The notes beneath the pieces were generated by a model. The model saw only the letters and a program-made list of their open reading frames with translations. It was not told the origin of the DNA and did no database searches. From NCBI GenBank assembly GCA_030248135.1, contig JASANC010002750.1:62001-126000 (forward strand): 64,000 nt of DNA, written 5' to 3'. Of the stretch, positions 23,085-35,762 are shown piece by piece. Position 1 is the first letter of the stretch; the number at the start of each line of letters is the position of its first letter. This DNA is from Theristus sp. LFF4_11. Its lineage: Eukaryota > Nematoda > Chromadorea > Monhysterida > Xyalidae. The position numbers were made by a program, and so were the translations under genes.

Positions 23085-23956
23085 GCCACACCAACAAAAA
23101 CCATTGGGCTTCATTTGTGATATTTTAGTCGACTAGTTGTGAACTTATTGGTCTGGTTACGACTGCTTTTGACGACAGAATGTTGTATGTAGGTTGCAGG
23201 AAGGGTTTTGCTTCACGTCATTACTGTGTACACTGTACAGTATTGAAATGTTACCTCATTTTTATCGAAGTTCGCAAAAAAGCAATGAAGTTGGTTTGAA
23301 TGTTTTGCATGTTCAAATTTGCATGCTGTCTTGTTGACCGCACTTTCAAGTTGTTTATTTTTGGTGTGATGGCTAGGAGCAATAAAATATTGCGCATGAT
23401 TTATCCCTTTTATCTGTCATTGCTTGACGAAAACGACAAGCACACTGAGCAAAAAGTCACATGAAGAATTTCAACGTGATGAGAAGCGACCATCGTTGGC
23501 ATACCCTGTACGACGTTTTCCTGATTCCTGATTCCCAAAACCTGTCAATCAGCACCTGTCTTTTGGTCGGACGATTTTAACAAACTGAACTTTTCATCTT
23601 CAAAAAACAAAACAAAATCCAGTAGCACAATTACGCACAAATACCGCAAGAAAGTCTGCGAGTGCAGACGTTTGTGCGGAGCAGCAAAAAAATGTCCTGG
23701 GCCAAAAAGACACGTGACCTAGCGAAAACAGCAGTGCTGTTGATTAGTCGTGCGCGTTTTCATCCGATGCAGTGATGCGCGCGCATGTGACGTGTCACAA
23801 AGATTTCAACGTTTTTTCTGTGGATGATATTTCACTAATGATATGCGGAAAACTGGTTTATTGCACGGGAAAAACCAGAAAAACAATAATAATCAGTGAG
23901 GAGAAAGTTGCTTTCGACCGGGACGTGATTAACCGCGCTTCACGTGGCAGCGTAGC
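23085..23956. other. CLP1-CLP2 intergenic region
   Basis: No gene seen. It holds a candidate CLP1 polyadenylation signal (CAATAAAAT near 23391) and the presumed CLP2 promoter. Confidence 0.5.
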
Positions 23957-26716
23957 ATGACCGCTCACCCATCGACATCGTGTTTCACCATTCGTCTAAC
24001 AATGATCGGCGCGCTGATATCCACTGTGCACGCAATGTGCTTTGTTGGATTCGGATTCGAAGGTTTCGCCCGGAAACGAAGGCCGCGGTACGGCCCACCG
24101 GGCCCGCCGGGACTGCCGGGCGCTATTGGACCCGCAGGTCCGGACGGCACCAACGGTCTGCCGGGCCCGGAGGGCGCGATCGGTCAAGCAGGTCAGCAGG
24201 CGCTGTTTTTTGTCATTTAACATCGCGCTAAGAAAGGTGTGTCCAAGTTGGTGTCAGGGGTCCTGTCCATTTTGGTGTCCCGGGTGATTGCCCGGAGGTA
24301 GCAACTGTACACCCGCGGCACTTTGGGCTACTTTCGACACGGACACCGCGCGGGACAAGCCACCGGACTCCTGTATGGACCTATTTTTCAGCGTGACCCT
24401 GTTTGATAAGTGATTTTTTGAATTCTATCAATGTCAAGCTAAAATATCTCAATGAATTCTGCAATTTGAATCATCAATAAATTTTTCATCAGGTCCCGCC
24501 GGCCCCTCCGGTATACCGGCCAAACCAGGAGTTCCAGGTAAGTTCATTTTTTTCTTCCCCGCTTTTAACTTCAATTTGTTTTTTCGCTTCTAATTAAACG
24601 GCTCAAGTTTTTCAGGAACGTCTGGACTGGCCGCTGCGGCTGGGGCGTCTGGCGCTGCCGGAGCGTCAGGTTTGTTTTAGGTTTTGTGTTATGAAAAAAT
24701 AGTTTCTGTTTCACTGATTCACGCGACAAAACTTGACGCAGTTCCAAACACACACGTCGTTAGAAATGGACAGCTACATTGTATGACGAAAGGGTTCTGG
24801 TTTTCTTTTTATTTCCGGCTTTTTTTCGTGTTAAGCGTTTTTTTTTAATTTTTTAGGAGCTGCTGGCGTCGCTGGTGCCGCTGGCGTCGCTGGTCCAGTG
24901 GGTCGGTTTCACAGATTTTATTCTCTCAGAACATACTTTGTTTTTTCTTCTTAGACAATTCTGTGTTGTTTTACTTCACAGTTTTTATATTTTGCTGTTT
25001 ACTTTTTGCTGGGTCAATTAATAGTATCCTTTTTTACAGGTCCATCTGGTCCAGTGGGCGCTGCGGGTACCGCCGGTGCCGCCGGCCCGGTCGGAGTCGC
25101 CGGTCGGTGTACTGTACTTTGATTTCGTTTTTTCTGTTTTTTTTATCATTTTCGAATTTTATTTTATGTTGAGATGATATATGTACATATGTTATTTGTT
25201 GTGTTAACCCCTAGTTTTGTTGTTTTTGAATTGACAGATGTATTGACAGAACAAAATAGTGAAATTTCTCACAGATACAAAAAAAATTGCAGGTGTCGCC
25301 GGCGCCGCTGGTGCAGCCGGTGCTGCAGGTTGGTGGTGGTGGTGCGATTACGGTATTTGTAGCAAAACTTTTTAGAAAACTCAGAAAACCGCACATGCGA
25401 CTGAACGCTGTGACGCATAACTTGCGTTATATCACACAAAACGTTGCGTGTTGCCAGTTCCCAAACACAGCCAGTTGCGAAAAACGCCAGTAAAACTTTG
25501 ACACGTTTGTTTTCTCTCAGGCGCTGCGGGTGCCGCTGGTGCAGCTGGCGTGGCCGGTCGCGCAGGTGCGTTGCGAACAGTTTTTGACGAGCATTCATGA
25601 ATCAGTATTTGGTCACCGCGTAGCTATGTATTCTTCATGAATGCTCATAGCACAGCACGCGTCGCTAAAAATACTTCTTCATGAATGCGCCTTTAGTTTC
25701 AATATTGAATTTTTTTGAGCTCAATTTTACGATTAACCATTTCAATAAGCGAAGTAATGGTTACAGTAATATATTACTAACAGTAACAGTGACAGTAACA
25801 GTAATTAACCATTCTAAACATTGTAATTTTAAAGGTGCTGCTGGTGCTGCTGGCGCTGCTGGTGCGGCCGGCGTTGCCGGTGCTGCAGGTCAGGGCTTTT
25901 TTGTTTTTTTTGGGGGGGGGGTTGCGTAGGTCCTCGTCTGGGCTAGTTTTTGATTTGAATTGCATCGACGTTGCAAATCACAGTGCAAAAAAGCCCTGAG
26001 TTCAGACTAACTCGATTCGCTTGCTTTTTTGCGAAGTTGAATCCAACGATTTCGCTTTCAGGTGCGGCTGGTGCAGCCGGGCGAGCCGGTGCCGCGGGAG
26101 AAAGAGGTTGGCTGAAAAAAAAACGATTTACGTTTTTGAACAACTGCATTTTTTTTGCAGTCTCCATATCACAAAACTTTTTTGAATTGCGATTTTGAAA
26201 GTTTGAAAGATGAAGAGACTTTTTCGATCGGCTTTGCTCTTCCAACACAGGTGCCGCCGGTGCCGCTGGAGCTGCGGGGGCTGCCGGAGCCGCTGGTGCA
26301 GCGGGTACGTTGAGTTTTGTGTGTGTTTTTTCTTTATATGTTTGGTTTTATCTGGTTGTGTGGTTATTTTATTTGTTTCTTTTGATTTATGAACGCTAAA
26401 AAAACTACCATTTAGTGGCTGCCAATTGCCACACCTTTCTGGCTGCCATGGACAGCGCAGAATGTGAAAAGACGAGCGTTTTTTTTTCAATTTCACACTG
26501 TATGGTAGCCAAAATGGTATGGTAAATAATGTGGTAACCAGAATGGTATGGCAGATGCTGTAGCTGTTGTGGTAGTTTTTTTTTATCGTTTACGACTTTG
26601 TTGAATTTTTCAATTCTTTTTTCAAAACCTTTACAGGTCGACCGGGAACCTCGGGCACTTCAGGAATTGCGGGAATACCGGGAGTACCCGGTATTCCCGG
26701 CCAAGGGGGACGCTAA
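23957..26716 (+). CDS. CLP2: secreted short collagen-like protein, 11 exons
   Basis: Exons are 23957-24191, 24493-24537, 24616-24669, 24857-24901, 25040-25102, 25293-25328, 25521-25565, 25835-25888, 26062-26106, 26251-26304 and 26637-26716 (TAA), giving 251 aa. All introns split a Gly codon (phase 1). The signal segment ends HAMCF and is followed by VGFGFEGFARKRRPRY, a basic linker, then [10 protein letters not shown]. Two triplet breaks are visible: SGIPAKPG in exon 2 and GLAAAAG in exon 3. The tail returns to Pro-rich triplets (GIPGVPGIPG) and ends QGGR. Exon sizes match CLP3 and CLP4, except that exons 7 and 8 (45+54 nt) correspond to one 99-nt exon there and exon 9 is 45 rather than 54 nt. 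An M1 MITE occupies intron 1. Confidence 0.88.
24237..24395. mobile_element. MITE/foldback family M1 (GTGTCC...GGACAC), copy 1, CLP2 intron 1
   Basis: Built from GTGTCC/GGACAC half-sites in inverted arrangement around a core with GGGCTACTTTCG. It is a diverged member of a family with copies near 27247, 39726, 41836, 55603, 61385 and 63741. It is non-coding. Confidence 0.65.
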
Positions 26717-28061
26717 AGAGCTTCACGCTTGCAGCGGCACGTTGGTGAACTGTCAAAAAAGTCAAGATAAACTGTTCCGGTGAAATGCTCAGTTTCCTGT
26801 GTTTGCTGTGATACGATTTCGAGGGAGCCGGGTTTTTTTTGATCATTTTGAATAGATGCACAATGTAAACCCAGTGAAGAGTCTGCCATTCATCAGTTGC
26901 GGGTCCAACATACTGATAGATCATTTGATTCAAAACGTCTTGCGTTGATTTTTTATGTTTTTATGTTTTTAAGCTTTTCTACAGTCAGACGTGAGCGTTT
27001 ATTTGCTTAGAATTGAATAAATTTGACGTTACCACAAGTGATGAGTATCTTATCGTAAATAAAAAATTGGAAGCATGAACAATCCCAGGAAAAATACCGC
27101 GAGCCTTTCTTCCAAGTGCGAATTTATAAATGAAACGCAGTCTATCCCAACGAGTTGGCACTTTTGCGTCATTAGATTACTGTTAATGTGACAGTTACTG
27201 TTGTAAAAAAGTGGTAAAAAACTTAAAAATCGCAGACAGTTGCGCTAAAAAGTTGTCCGGAAAGGTGTCCGGTCCAGGTGTTCTGCCCGCCTGAGTGCCC
27301 CGACCCGAGCAATGTCCGTGTTTTTAAAATAAAAGTGGCCCAAAACAAGCGAGTGTCTTGTGTTGCCATTTTTATTCGCGGAACACCACGCTGGACAAGG
27401 CATTGGGCAGGACACTGGTCAGGGCACGGGCCAGGGCACTGGGCAGGACACCTGTTCGGACACATTTTTCATCCTTGGAGACGCCAAGCAGGCTGTGCAC
27501 AATGAGACAAGTGTATTTTGCTTCAATTTTTCAGTGACCAATTTTCAGCATTTCAATAGCATTCTGTGGTCAGATGATAATTGTCATTGATCAGCGTGTT
27601 GGTTGCGAATTTCCGTTGATCTGAAAATATAAATACTTCTCCAAACAAAAACACGCGCATGTCAAGAAAAGTTCGCAAGGTTTAAAATGTCATGTTAAGT
27701 TATGTGTCATGTCACGTTTTACGTTCAGTTTTTTTTTCATTCATAAAGAAAAGCGTGTAGAATATTGACGGTTGATTAATCTTGTTTCATCAATTTATAA
27801 ACAACATCGGTTTTAGTTTTTTTGTGAACTAAAAAAACAATCTCCCAACTGAATTTACAAACAACTAAAATGTCTTGAAGCTGTTCTAATCGAGAAAGTA
27901 ATCTACACTAAAGTTGCATAATCTTTTCAATTTTGTTCTGTAATTGCATTGCCGATGCATTGCATATCTGTACAAAAAACAAATTGCATAACTGTCCACA
28001 ATCACAGTTTCCAGTCTCCATATTACCTCTAATTATTAGTGATCCTCACTAAAGGCCAGTC
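26717..28061. other. CLP2-CLP3 intergenic region
   Basis: Contains M1 MITE copy 2 (27247-27467) and a GAATAAATTT near 27014 that could end CLP2 transcripts. Otherwise AT-rich with no supported exon. Confidence 0.5.
27247..27467. mobile_element. MITE/foldback family M1, copy 2
   Basis: Starts TTGTCCGGAAAGGTGTCCGG and ends in ACACCTGTTCGGACAC, an inverted pair. The central AAAGTGGCCCAAAAC and TTGCCATTTTTATT are the family's hallmark. One arm has an expanded CAGGGCAC/GGGCACTGG run. Confidence 0.78.
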
Positions 28062-30974
28062 ATGAAACATCACTCGATCGTCTGCGTCTTTGTGCATCTC
28101 ATATTTGTCGTCACCGTTGCCACTGTTATCAACGCAATGTGTTTCGGCTTTGGATTCGACGTATTCGGTGGCAACGCTTTCGGGGAGCCACCCGCGGGAC
28201 CACCGGGACTGCCCGGCCCGCCGGGTCCCTCCGGACCGGCTGGCTCTAACGGCACTCCCGGACCAGCGGGCGCTGCCGGCGCGGCTGGTTTGTTCATTTC
28301 GTTTTTCTTTTGTTGCGCATTTATTTCACTTTGAATTTGGAATTCAACAGTTCAGTTTGAGTTCAATTTAGTTTCCAAAACGTTTGAATCAATACATTAT
28401 GTGTGTCTCCACATTCATGGAGGAACACTGTCACCGTGTGACGTCCTCATTTTTTAGGGCCCGCTGGTCCGTCGGGGCCGTCTGGCGCGTCTGGTGCACC
28501 TGGTCAGTTTTTGTTCCATGATTGCGATTATTTTGTTTTATTTTAACATTTTATTAGGATTTTGTTTGCGGATTACTGCCGTGAGACAAGCAAAAAGAGG
28601 ACAAGTCTTTTCAAGATAGATAAAAGCTTCGTATCCCTGTTTCGCACCTTCAAACCTTTGAAATACACTTTAAAAAACCTTGTGACCACTACTATTTTTC
28701 AGGTGCTTCCGGTGCCTCTGGTGTCGCTGGCTCAGCCGGTGCCTCTGGTGCAGCGGGTACAAAAATTTATATTACAGGGTGTCCCAGCTAGATGTACAAC
28801 ATTTGTTTTTGTAATTACGCGTGCGTGCGTTGACCAATTTTGATAATTTTTTCAGCTTTTGTAGTAAAGACTTCGGGAATTTGTTTGAAACTAAAAACGT
28901 TGCGATACGTTGAATATAACCTGAGTTATAAGCATTTGAAAAAAAACACAGTTTTTGAATTGCCGCCCGCACCGGTGCGCGACTGGCTGGACACTCAGTT
29001 TGACCAGCGCTGGGTCGGCCGCGATGGGCCAATTGCCTTGCCTGCACGTTCGCCTGACATCACAGCGTGTCAGTACTGGCTCTGGGGGGCTGTAAAGCAC
29101 CGTGTTTATGAGACCCACCCAGCATCCATCGATGAGCTGATTGTGGCCATCGGTGAAACTGTGGGCGAAATCAGCGACGAAGAGCGCCTGGCAGGTGTTT
29201 GGACTTCGACAGACGAATGGATAAGCTGATTGAAAAAGGGGCCAGCACATTGAGGACAATTAGACGGTTCATATTTTGAGTCTGTGAGTGTTTGATTTGC
29301 TTTTTTGCTCTCCGCTCGTTCATTTTTTTGCGAAAATGAGGTATTTTTGTAAAACTGCCATAACTTGTGCCATGTTTGCTGAAACATGAAAATTCCGGTG
29401 CCAAACAAATTCCCGAAGTCTTTTTTACAAACGTTGAAAAAATTGTCAACATAAGTCAACGCACGCGCGCATACTTAAAAAAACAAATGTTGTACATCTA
29501 GCTGGGACACTCTGTATATTATTTGACCCCATGAAACTTGTTTGGGAACTTCAGATATGCACTTTGATTTGAAGAAATGTTTGATTTTGGACATTTGAAA
29601 ATGAGCTTTGAAATAAAATCTTTTACTTTAGGTGCTGCCGGACCGGCCGGATCTGCTGGCTCAGCTGGTGCCTCAGGTCAGTTAAAAACAAAAAAAACTG
29701 AAGCTAAAATTAAAACTACAATTAAAACTCAAAAGTTTTGTTACAACCTCTCGGTGTTTTCAACATTTGCAAACTGTTTTTTAGGAGCGGCCGGAGCGGC
29801 GGGTGTGGTTGGCGCGGCCGGACCAGCCGGGTCGGCTGGAGCGGCAGGTACGAACTTTTTTAATATCATTTTTTGTATTTCATGTTTGTTTAGTTCACCG
29901 CTAACCGCTAAATTGTGTGTAGAAACAACCTTATGCGTTGTTAAGTGAAACTTTTTATTTTTTTTTTCAAATAAATTAATTAATTAAAATTAATTTAAAC
30001 GTTGTTAAGTTTTTTTAAATATTTTATTGGACATTTCAATACAGGAGTCGCCGGAGCAGTTGGATCCGCTGGCGCTGCCGGTGCGTTGTTGTTTATTCTT
30101 TGTTGTTGTTTTTGATATGTTCTTCCACGTTCGTTGAATGATTTCCTGAAATTTCGTTGTTTTTATCTTTCTTCAACGCCTTTTCCGTAGTTCGGATTCT
30201 TGATTATCCTGATTTTCAGGTGCTGCCGGTCCAACCGGTGCAGCCGGAGCGGCGGGTGTCGCTGGCTCCGCCGGTGCGGCGGGCGCCGCGGGCGCAGCTG
30301 GTGCCGCGGGTCCCGCGGGTTAGTTTTTCCGCGGTTTTATCGAGTTTGAGTTTTACCGCTTTTTCTTGCAGCTGGTGTAACTGCTAGTTGGTTTGCTGAT
30401 ACTTTTTATAAGCACATTTTTGGTTTTTTCCTAATTTTTTCAACGTGTTGTGCCGGTTTTCAGGTGCGGCTGGCGCAGCTGGTGCGGCGGGTACCGCTGG
30501 TGCAGCGGGTCCTGCAGGTAAAACAACCGCTATTTTTTATTATTTCATTGAAAAAGTTCACAAAGTAACAAACAAAAAGTACAAATTCTTGGCGTTTTTT
30601 GCTTGTTCATCTGTGTCAATTACAATTTATTCTATTTTCAATTCCAGGTACTGCCGGAGCGGCTGGAGCTGCTGGTGCCGCTGGTGCCGTCGGCGCTGCA
30701 GGTGCGGGACTTTTACTTTTTTGTTGATCACGATTTCTGCTGAAGTTTGCCGTTCAGACAGACAGAACGTGCAATGTGAAAGGTGGCATTGATTCAACGT
30801 CTTTTTTGTCGGTATATCAACAACACACATTATCTACAGATGGTAGAACACAGTAGAAAATACGCCATTTGTTTCATCCAAAACCGTTTCTCAGGAGCGG
30901 CGGGCGCCGCGGGCGCAGCGGGATCTCCCGGGGTACCCGGTGTGCCGGGCGTACCCGCTGGCCGAAGACGGTAG
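28062..30974 (+). CDS. CLP3: secreted short collagen-like protein, 10 exons
   Basis: Exons are 28062-28287, 28458-28502, 28703-28756, 29632-29676, 29785-29847, 30045-30080, 30220-30318, 30464-30517, 30648-30701 and 30895-30974 (TAG), giving 251 aa. All introns are phase 1 in Gly codons. It starts MKHHSIVCVFVHLIF, has a signal ending NAMCF, then the Phe/Gly linker GFGFDVFGGNAFG, then GPPGLPGPPGPSGPAG and Ala-rich triplets. The tail is [16 protein letters not shown]. Internal exon sizes (45, 54, 45, 63, 36, 99, 54, 54) are identical to CLP4, whose N-terminus is also nearly the same, so the two are tandem duplicates. Intron 3 is enlarged by a Tc1/mariner-type insertion. An AATAAA occurs about 170 bp past the stop. 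Confidence 0.9.
28775..29514 (+). mobile_element. internally deleted Tc1/mariner-type transposon in CLP3 intron 3
   Basis: The outer ends CAGGGTGTCCCAGCTAGATG and its inverse (ending GGGACACTCTG) belong to inverted repeats of roughly 110 bp. TA lies immediately outside on each side (28773-28774, 29515-29516), the target duplication of this superfamily. It keeps only the 3' part of a transposase gene, so it cannot move by itself. Confidence 0.92.
28951..29229 (+). pseudogene. 3' fragment of a Tc1/mariner (DDE_3-type) transposase
   Basis: The frame from about 28951 to the TGA at 29227-29229 encodes a segment with WVGRDGPIALPARSPDIT and QYWLWGAVKHRVYET. This matches the 'PARSPDLTPLDFFLWG' block around the second catalytic Asp of many Tc1/mariner transposases in arthropods and other animals. 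The N-terminal DNA-binding half and the first catalytic Asp region are missing, so the gene is dead. Confidence 0.88.
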
Positions 30975-32174
30975 CAGCAGTTCCGCGGGAAAAGAAGCGT
31001 CTCTTTTGACGCTCTGTAAGAGGCGTATCGTTGATTCAGATTTCTTTGTGAATTTCCGTTGTGTTTGTCTCTGTGTTTTCTATTAATGTGTTGAACCTGT
31101 CTTTCGTGGATAGATTTCCTTGTCTGAACTGAACTGTCCAATGCGGGTAATAAAAAATTGTAGAATAAAAACAAAATCATCAAAAAAATTTGAGTAATTT
31201 TACAACAAACTTCAACCAATCGCCGCATTACACCTATAATTTTGATTTGTCCTCGATTTCGCCCGGTCTTCAATCGCATTGCCCCCCCCCCAAAAAAAAC
31301 TTGCCGATCTTGTATCGTGGAATTATTTTGTAACGGACATCGCATGTAGGATTTTGTGGTTGTACAAGTTGTACAGTACAGGTTGTACTTTTCGTAAACG
31401 AGTAAAAAGTGTTTTTTAACGTTTGTTGAAACAATACACACTAAAAAGCAAAAGCATTCAAGTTTAGGGTAAACTTTGTTTAAAAAAAACGCTCAAATGT
31501 CAACTCGATGCAGATCATTGGTTGAGCTGCATGTTGTGATGAGCATTGCTACGATTTTATTCACGGTAGCAGGTGAAAGATCGTAAGATCCCAAAACCCA
31601 ACACATAAACATCTCAAAAACGAAAAGGCTGCCGACAATCACATTGACAATTAACTGGCAAAAAAACTGACGACTGATTTGATTTGCGTGCGACTGTTGA
31701 TTTGTCATAAAACTGTCGGACAAAAAAAAACAAAAATGCGCGCCGCCAAAAATTTTTGCAACGTTATGTTGCTGTAATGTTCAGATGCGCATCTGATAAA
31801 CGTGTTGAGATGTATCACTATTGTACATTGATTGAAATTGAATTAACATTGATGAATTTTGTTTTTTTGGTTAAATTAATCATACATCAATCCATCAATT
31901 GAGAGCTGACATTTGGAACCTTTTAAAAAAAACAGGTCCATTTTTCATATCAGACTGACTGAAAATAAGAAGAAATGATGTTCAGAACAGCAAAACATCA
32001 ACCGTTGATGTTGCACACTGTTCACAAAACCATCATCAACTGAAATAAAGAACTGTCGACAATGCGCGTTTGCTTGCTCACGAAGCTGCGGTTGTTGGTG
32101 ATATCAGCTGTTGAGTCAAGCGTTCTCAGGAACTGTAGCAGACCGTGAATTCGAGCGAAGCAAGAGACTGAAAG
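30975..32174. other. CLP3-CLP4 intergenic region
   Basis: Holds a possible CLP3 polyadenylation signal (GTAATAAAAA near 31145). No gene or clear repeat seen. Confidence 0.5.
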
Positions 32175-34742
32175 ATGAAACATCATTCGTTCATCGTTTG
32201 CGCCATTGTCCATTTCATTGTCGTCGTCGCCACCGCCACCGTTATTAACGCGATGTGTTTCGGCTTCGGACTGGACCCGTTCGGGGCGTACGGTTTTCAC
32301 GAGCCGGGACCGCCCGGGTTGCCCGGTCCTCCGGGACCGTCCGGTCCCGCCGGCGCTAATGGCACTCCCGGTCCGGCCGGGGCGGCCGGAGCGGCAGGTT
32401 TGTGTTTTTTTTATAATTTTGTTTTTACTTGTGTTTTTTTTTCAAATCGCCACTCGGTTGTTTCGGCGCTGCATGACTCCATTCCCATAGAATACCATTC
32501 AACCAGATATTGGTTTTATAGTGGACTCAAAAGAACATTTCGTGTTTTCAGGTCCCGCCGGTCCGTCCGGTCCAGCGGGTGCAGCGGGCGCACCGGGTTT
32601 GTCACGTTTTTTTCTTTTTTATTGTATTTATCTTTCAAAAATACGTGTTTCTCTTTGTTTCAAAGTTTCGAATATGCTCTGCATTGTGCTTAAGAATCTT
32701 ACAGATTTGAAGAAAAACACAGCAAAAATAGCTGATTCGCACGTACGTTTTTGGAGTCGTTTTTAGGAGCCTCTGGCGCTTCCGGAGTCGCTGGTGCCGC
32801 GGGCGCATCCGGCGCAGCGGGTACGTCATTTTTCATTTGTTTTTGCGTAAAACGTATTTTTGAAAAAAAAACACCATTTACAAACGAAATTCAGGTGCTG
32901 CTGGACCGGCTGGAGCAGCGGGTGCAGCTGGTGCCGCTGGTTTGTTTTCGATATTGCAGTTTTTCTAATGGAAGTTCTCGCCTTTTTTCTCAAGTTTCCA
33001 CTATTTCACAGGAAAAACAACTTTTTTATGCCCTCGGATGCAGCACTCATGCTGCTTAACGAGTTAATAATGTTACCTCTTTATGCAGACATAAAAATGG
33101 AAAAGACAATTTTGCTTTTTGTCATTTTTATGTACATTTTTATGCGAAACATTAAAAAAACATAAAAATTATTTTTAATGTGTCTTTTTTATGCATTTAT
33201 CTTTTTTATGCATTTTTTGCATTTATCTTTTGAAATCGATAGTTTTATCACTGTAATCAACGTTTCAATGAATTAAAACCAGTTTTCAAAAGTCAGTCAA
33301 GTAAAACAACAGTATAAATTAACCAGACTGCAGTTTTGAATCTGGCATGTCTGCGTATGAGTCTATAAACGCCTACCCTGCAAGGTAGCTAGGCAGGGTC
33401 ATCTGTGACAGACTCTGTCAGTTTATGTCTATGTTTATGTCTTTACTGCCAGTCGGTTACTGAGCAAGTTGGTGTGACTTACATATGTATCTGTACACAG
33501 TACCGAAGATGTGAGGGGGCTGTCCTTCCAAACACGAAGTTGTTCCTCGTGCGGGTGGAGGGGGGTGGGAAGGGTTCTGTGACACCCACCCCTAAAACCC
33601 GAGACCTTCTCCGTAGGTACTCCCACACCCCTTCATGATTCATCTCTATGAAATCAACTGCATATTTTCAATGTTTTTGTCCCGGAATAATTTTGCTGAT
33701 TTGCACTTTTCTCAGGAGCGGCTGGTGCAGCAGGTGTCGCTGGTGCAGCTGGACCAGCTGGTGCTGCCGGAGCTGCAGGTACTTATACTTTGGTTGTTCC
33801 TTTTAATTTTTTAAACTCTGGGTTTCAATCTTTACTTGTTTTAATTTCAAAATTTAAAACTCCAGAACGTTTTTAGGCGCTGCTGGTGCTGCGGGTGCTG
33901 CTGGGGCTGCAGGTATGTACTCGTACCATACTTTCTTTAGTTTATGGAAATGTTGAGCAAAAAGACTTTTTTGGATTCGCTTTCAACAATTTTTATATCC
34001 AAATTTCAGGTGCTGCCGGTCCGGCTGGTGCCGCTGGCGCAGCTGGCGTTGCCGGGGCTGCCGGTGCGGCGGGCGCCGCGGGCGCAGCGGGTGCAGCGGG
34101 CGCAGCAGGTTTGGTTCAGCAGCCTTTTTTTCAGAAAAAACAAATTTTTTTCGAGAAAGAACGTAATATTTCTGTTGTTGAAAAAGATTTCTTAAGAACG
34201 GAGACATGATTGAGCTTTCATTGTTTTAATTTTTCAGGAGCAGCTGGCGCTGCCGGTGCCGCTGGCACGGCTGGTGCAGCAGGAGCGGCAGGTTGTTTTT
34301 TCTTTTATTTTTCGCGTTTCGAAGCATTCGAAGAAAGCATTCATTCTTTTTGCTACCAATTGTTGCTTCAACTTGGTTCTTGATATTTTCGTGTCTTCAT
34401 TTGTTCTGTTTTCGTATTTTTGCTTTATTCAATCTGTCTAATTCAGGAACTGCTGGTGCGGCCGGTGCGGCCGGTGCCGTCGGACCCGCTGGTGCAGCGG
34501 GTACGTCGTTTATTTGTTTATTTTTGTTGCCGCCTTTTTCGTCTTTTTTATGGTGGTTCCAGTGTGAACTCCTCTGTTCTGACTGTGAAATCCACTGGGA
34601 ACTGTGACTTTGATTGATAACCTGAATTTTAAAAAAACTAAAAAAACGCTAAAACCAAATTTTAGGAGCGGCTGGAGCTGCGGGAGCTGCCGGGGGCAAT
34701 GGAGTCCCGGGTGTTCCGGGTGTACCAGGCGGGCGCCGCTAG
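32175..34742 (+). CDS. CLP4: secreted short collagen-like protein, 10 exons
   Basis: Exons are 32175-32397, 32552-32596, 32767-32820, 32895-32939, 33716-33778, 33877-33912, 34010-34108, 34238-34291, 34447-34500 and 34666-34742 (TAG), giving 249 aa. All introns are phase 1 inside Gly codons. It starts MKHHSFIVCAIVHFIVVV, and the signal ends NAMCF with the linker GFGLDPFGAYGFHEPG. Then come GPPGLPGPPGPSGPAG and almost pure GAA triplets in exons 6-9. The tail is [16 protein letters not shown]. Intron 4 (32940-33715) is long but holds no recognised element. The tandem partner is CLP3. AATAAATAAT near 35038 may be its polyadenylation site. Confidence 0.9.
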
Positions 34743-35762
34743 CACCACACTTTTGTTGGGGCGCACCACATTTTTATGGTGCGCACCACTTTTTTCTGGT
34801 GCATACACTGCTTAAATGTGCATAATGTGCTTACATGCAGTTTGCTCTTACCTCATGGGATTCATTTTTCAATTATTGTCTTCTATTTGTGCCTCCGTTT
34901 TATTTGTTGTTTTTGCGTTTCTGTGTGTCTTTGTGCTTTCGTATTTAATTTGTCGGTGTTTTCTTATTCATATTGTCGCCGCGATCTGCGTTTCTGTTTT
35001 TCGATTACACAGTTAGGTGACAGCCAGAGTAGCTGTGAATAAATAATTAGTGGATCAGAGTCTGGTGACTAATTGTGCATTGATGTACTGTACGTGCAGC
35101 GCATTTTAACAACAAGAACAACAACACATGTAAATTAAAAAAAACATGAATAATAAATTACAATCAAATAACACAGACATTAAACGCATTAAAAACAAAT
35201 TTAACTTTCAACGACAACATGACCGTTGACCGAATGTTTCAATCCATCCTTTAATGACAGTTTTAACAAATCGAAACCGGTTTTAAAACCCGTCACGTCA
35301 AGTTTCAAACTCATTAACAGTAGTATTTTGACAACAGCGTTTGATTATTGTCCTATTATTTTGTTTTGTTCTGCGTCAATAAGGCGTTTGACTACAAGGG
35401 ACAGGTTAGGAGGGGGAAATGGAAACTGTTTTGTTTCATCATCTCTTTTGTTATCGCAGTGGCAATTAATGGGAAAAAACACTGACGTGTCTTTTCACAC
35501 CTTACATCAGATTGGCTTCACAGGACTCTGATTGAACTTTAGACTCCAGACGCTGAGAATTTTTGATAAACTGCATTTTTTACAGCAAACTTTCAAAAAC
35601 TTTCAAACATATTTCGATTACCGGTATATTCTACAAGGAAAGTCGGAAAAACTAGACTTCCACTATAATTCTGCAAAGAAAATATAAGACTTTTTGACTG
35701 GTATATACACAAAAAATCGGAAATTCTTCGAATACATTCGTAATATCTACAAAAGCCACACC
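34743..35762. other. CLP4-CLP5 intergenic region
   Basis: AT-rich. A short TGGTGCGCACCA-like palindromic run lies just after the CLP4 stop (34757-34806). No supported gene. Confidence 0.5.

Noticed and set aside
28840..28950. N-terminal part of the transposase frame
   Set aside because: It overlaps the left inverted repeat and shows no transposase motif; recognisable similarity starts near 28951.
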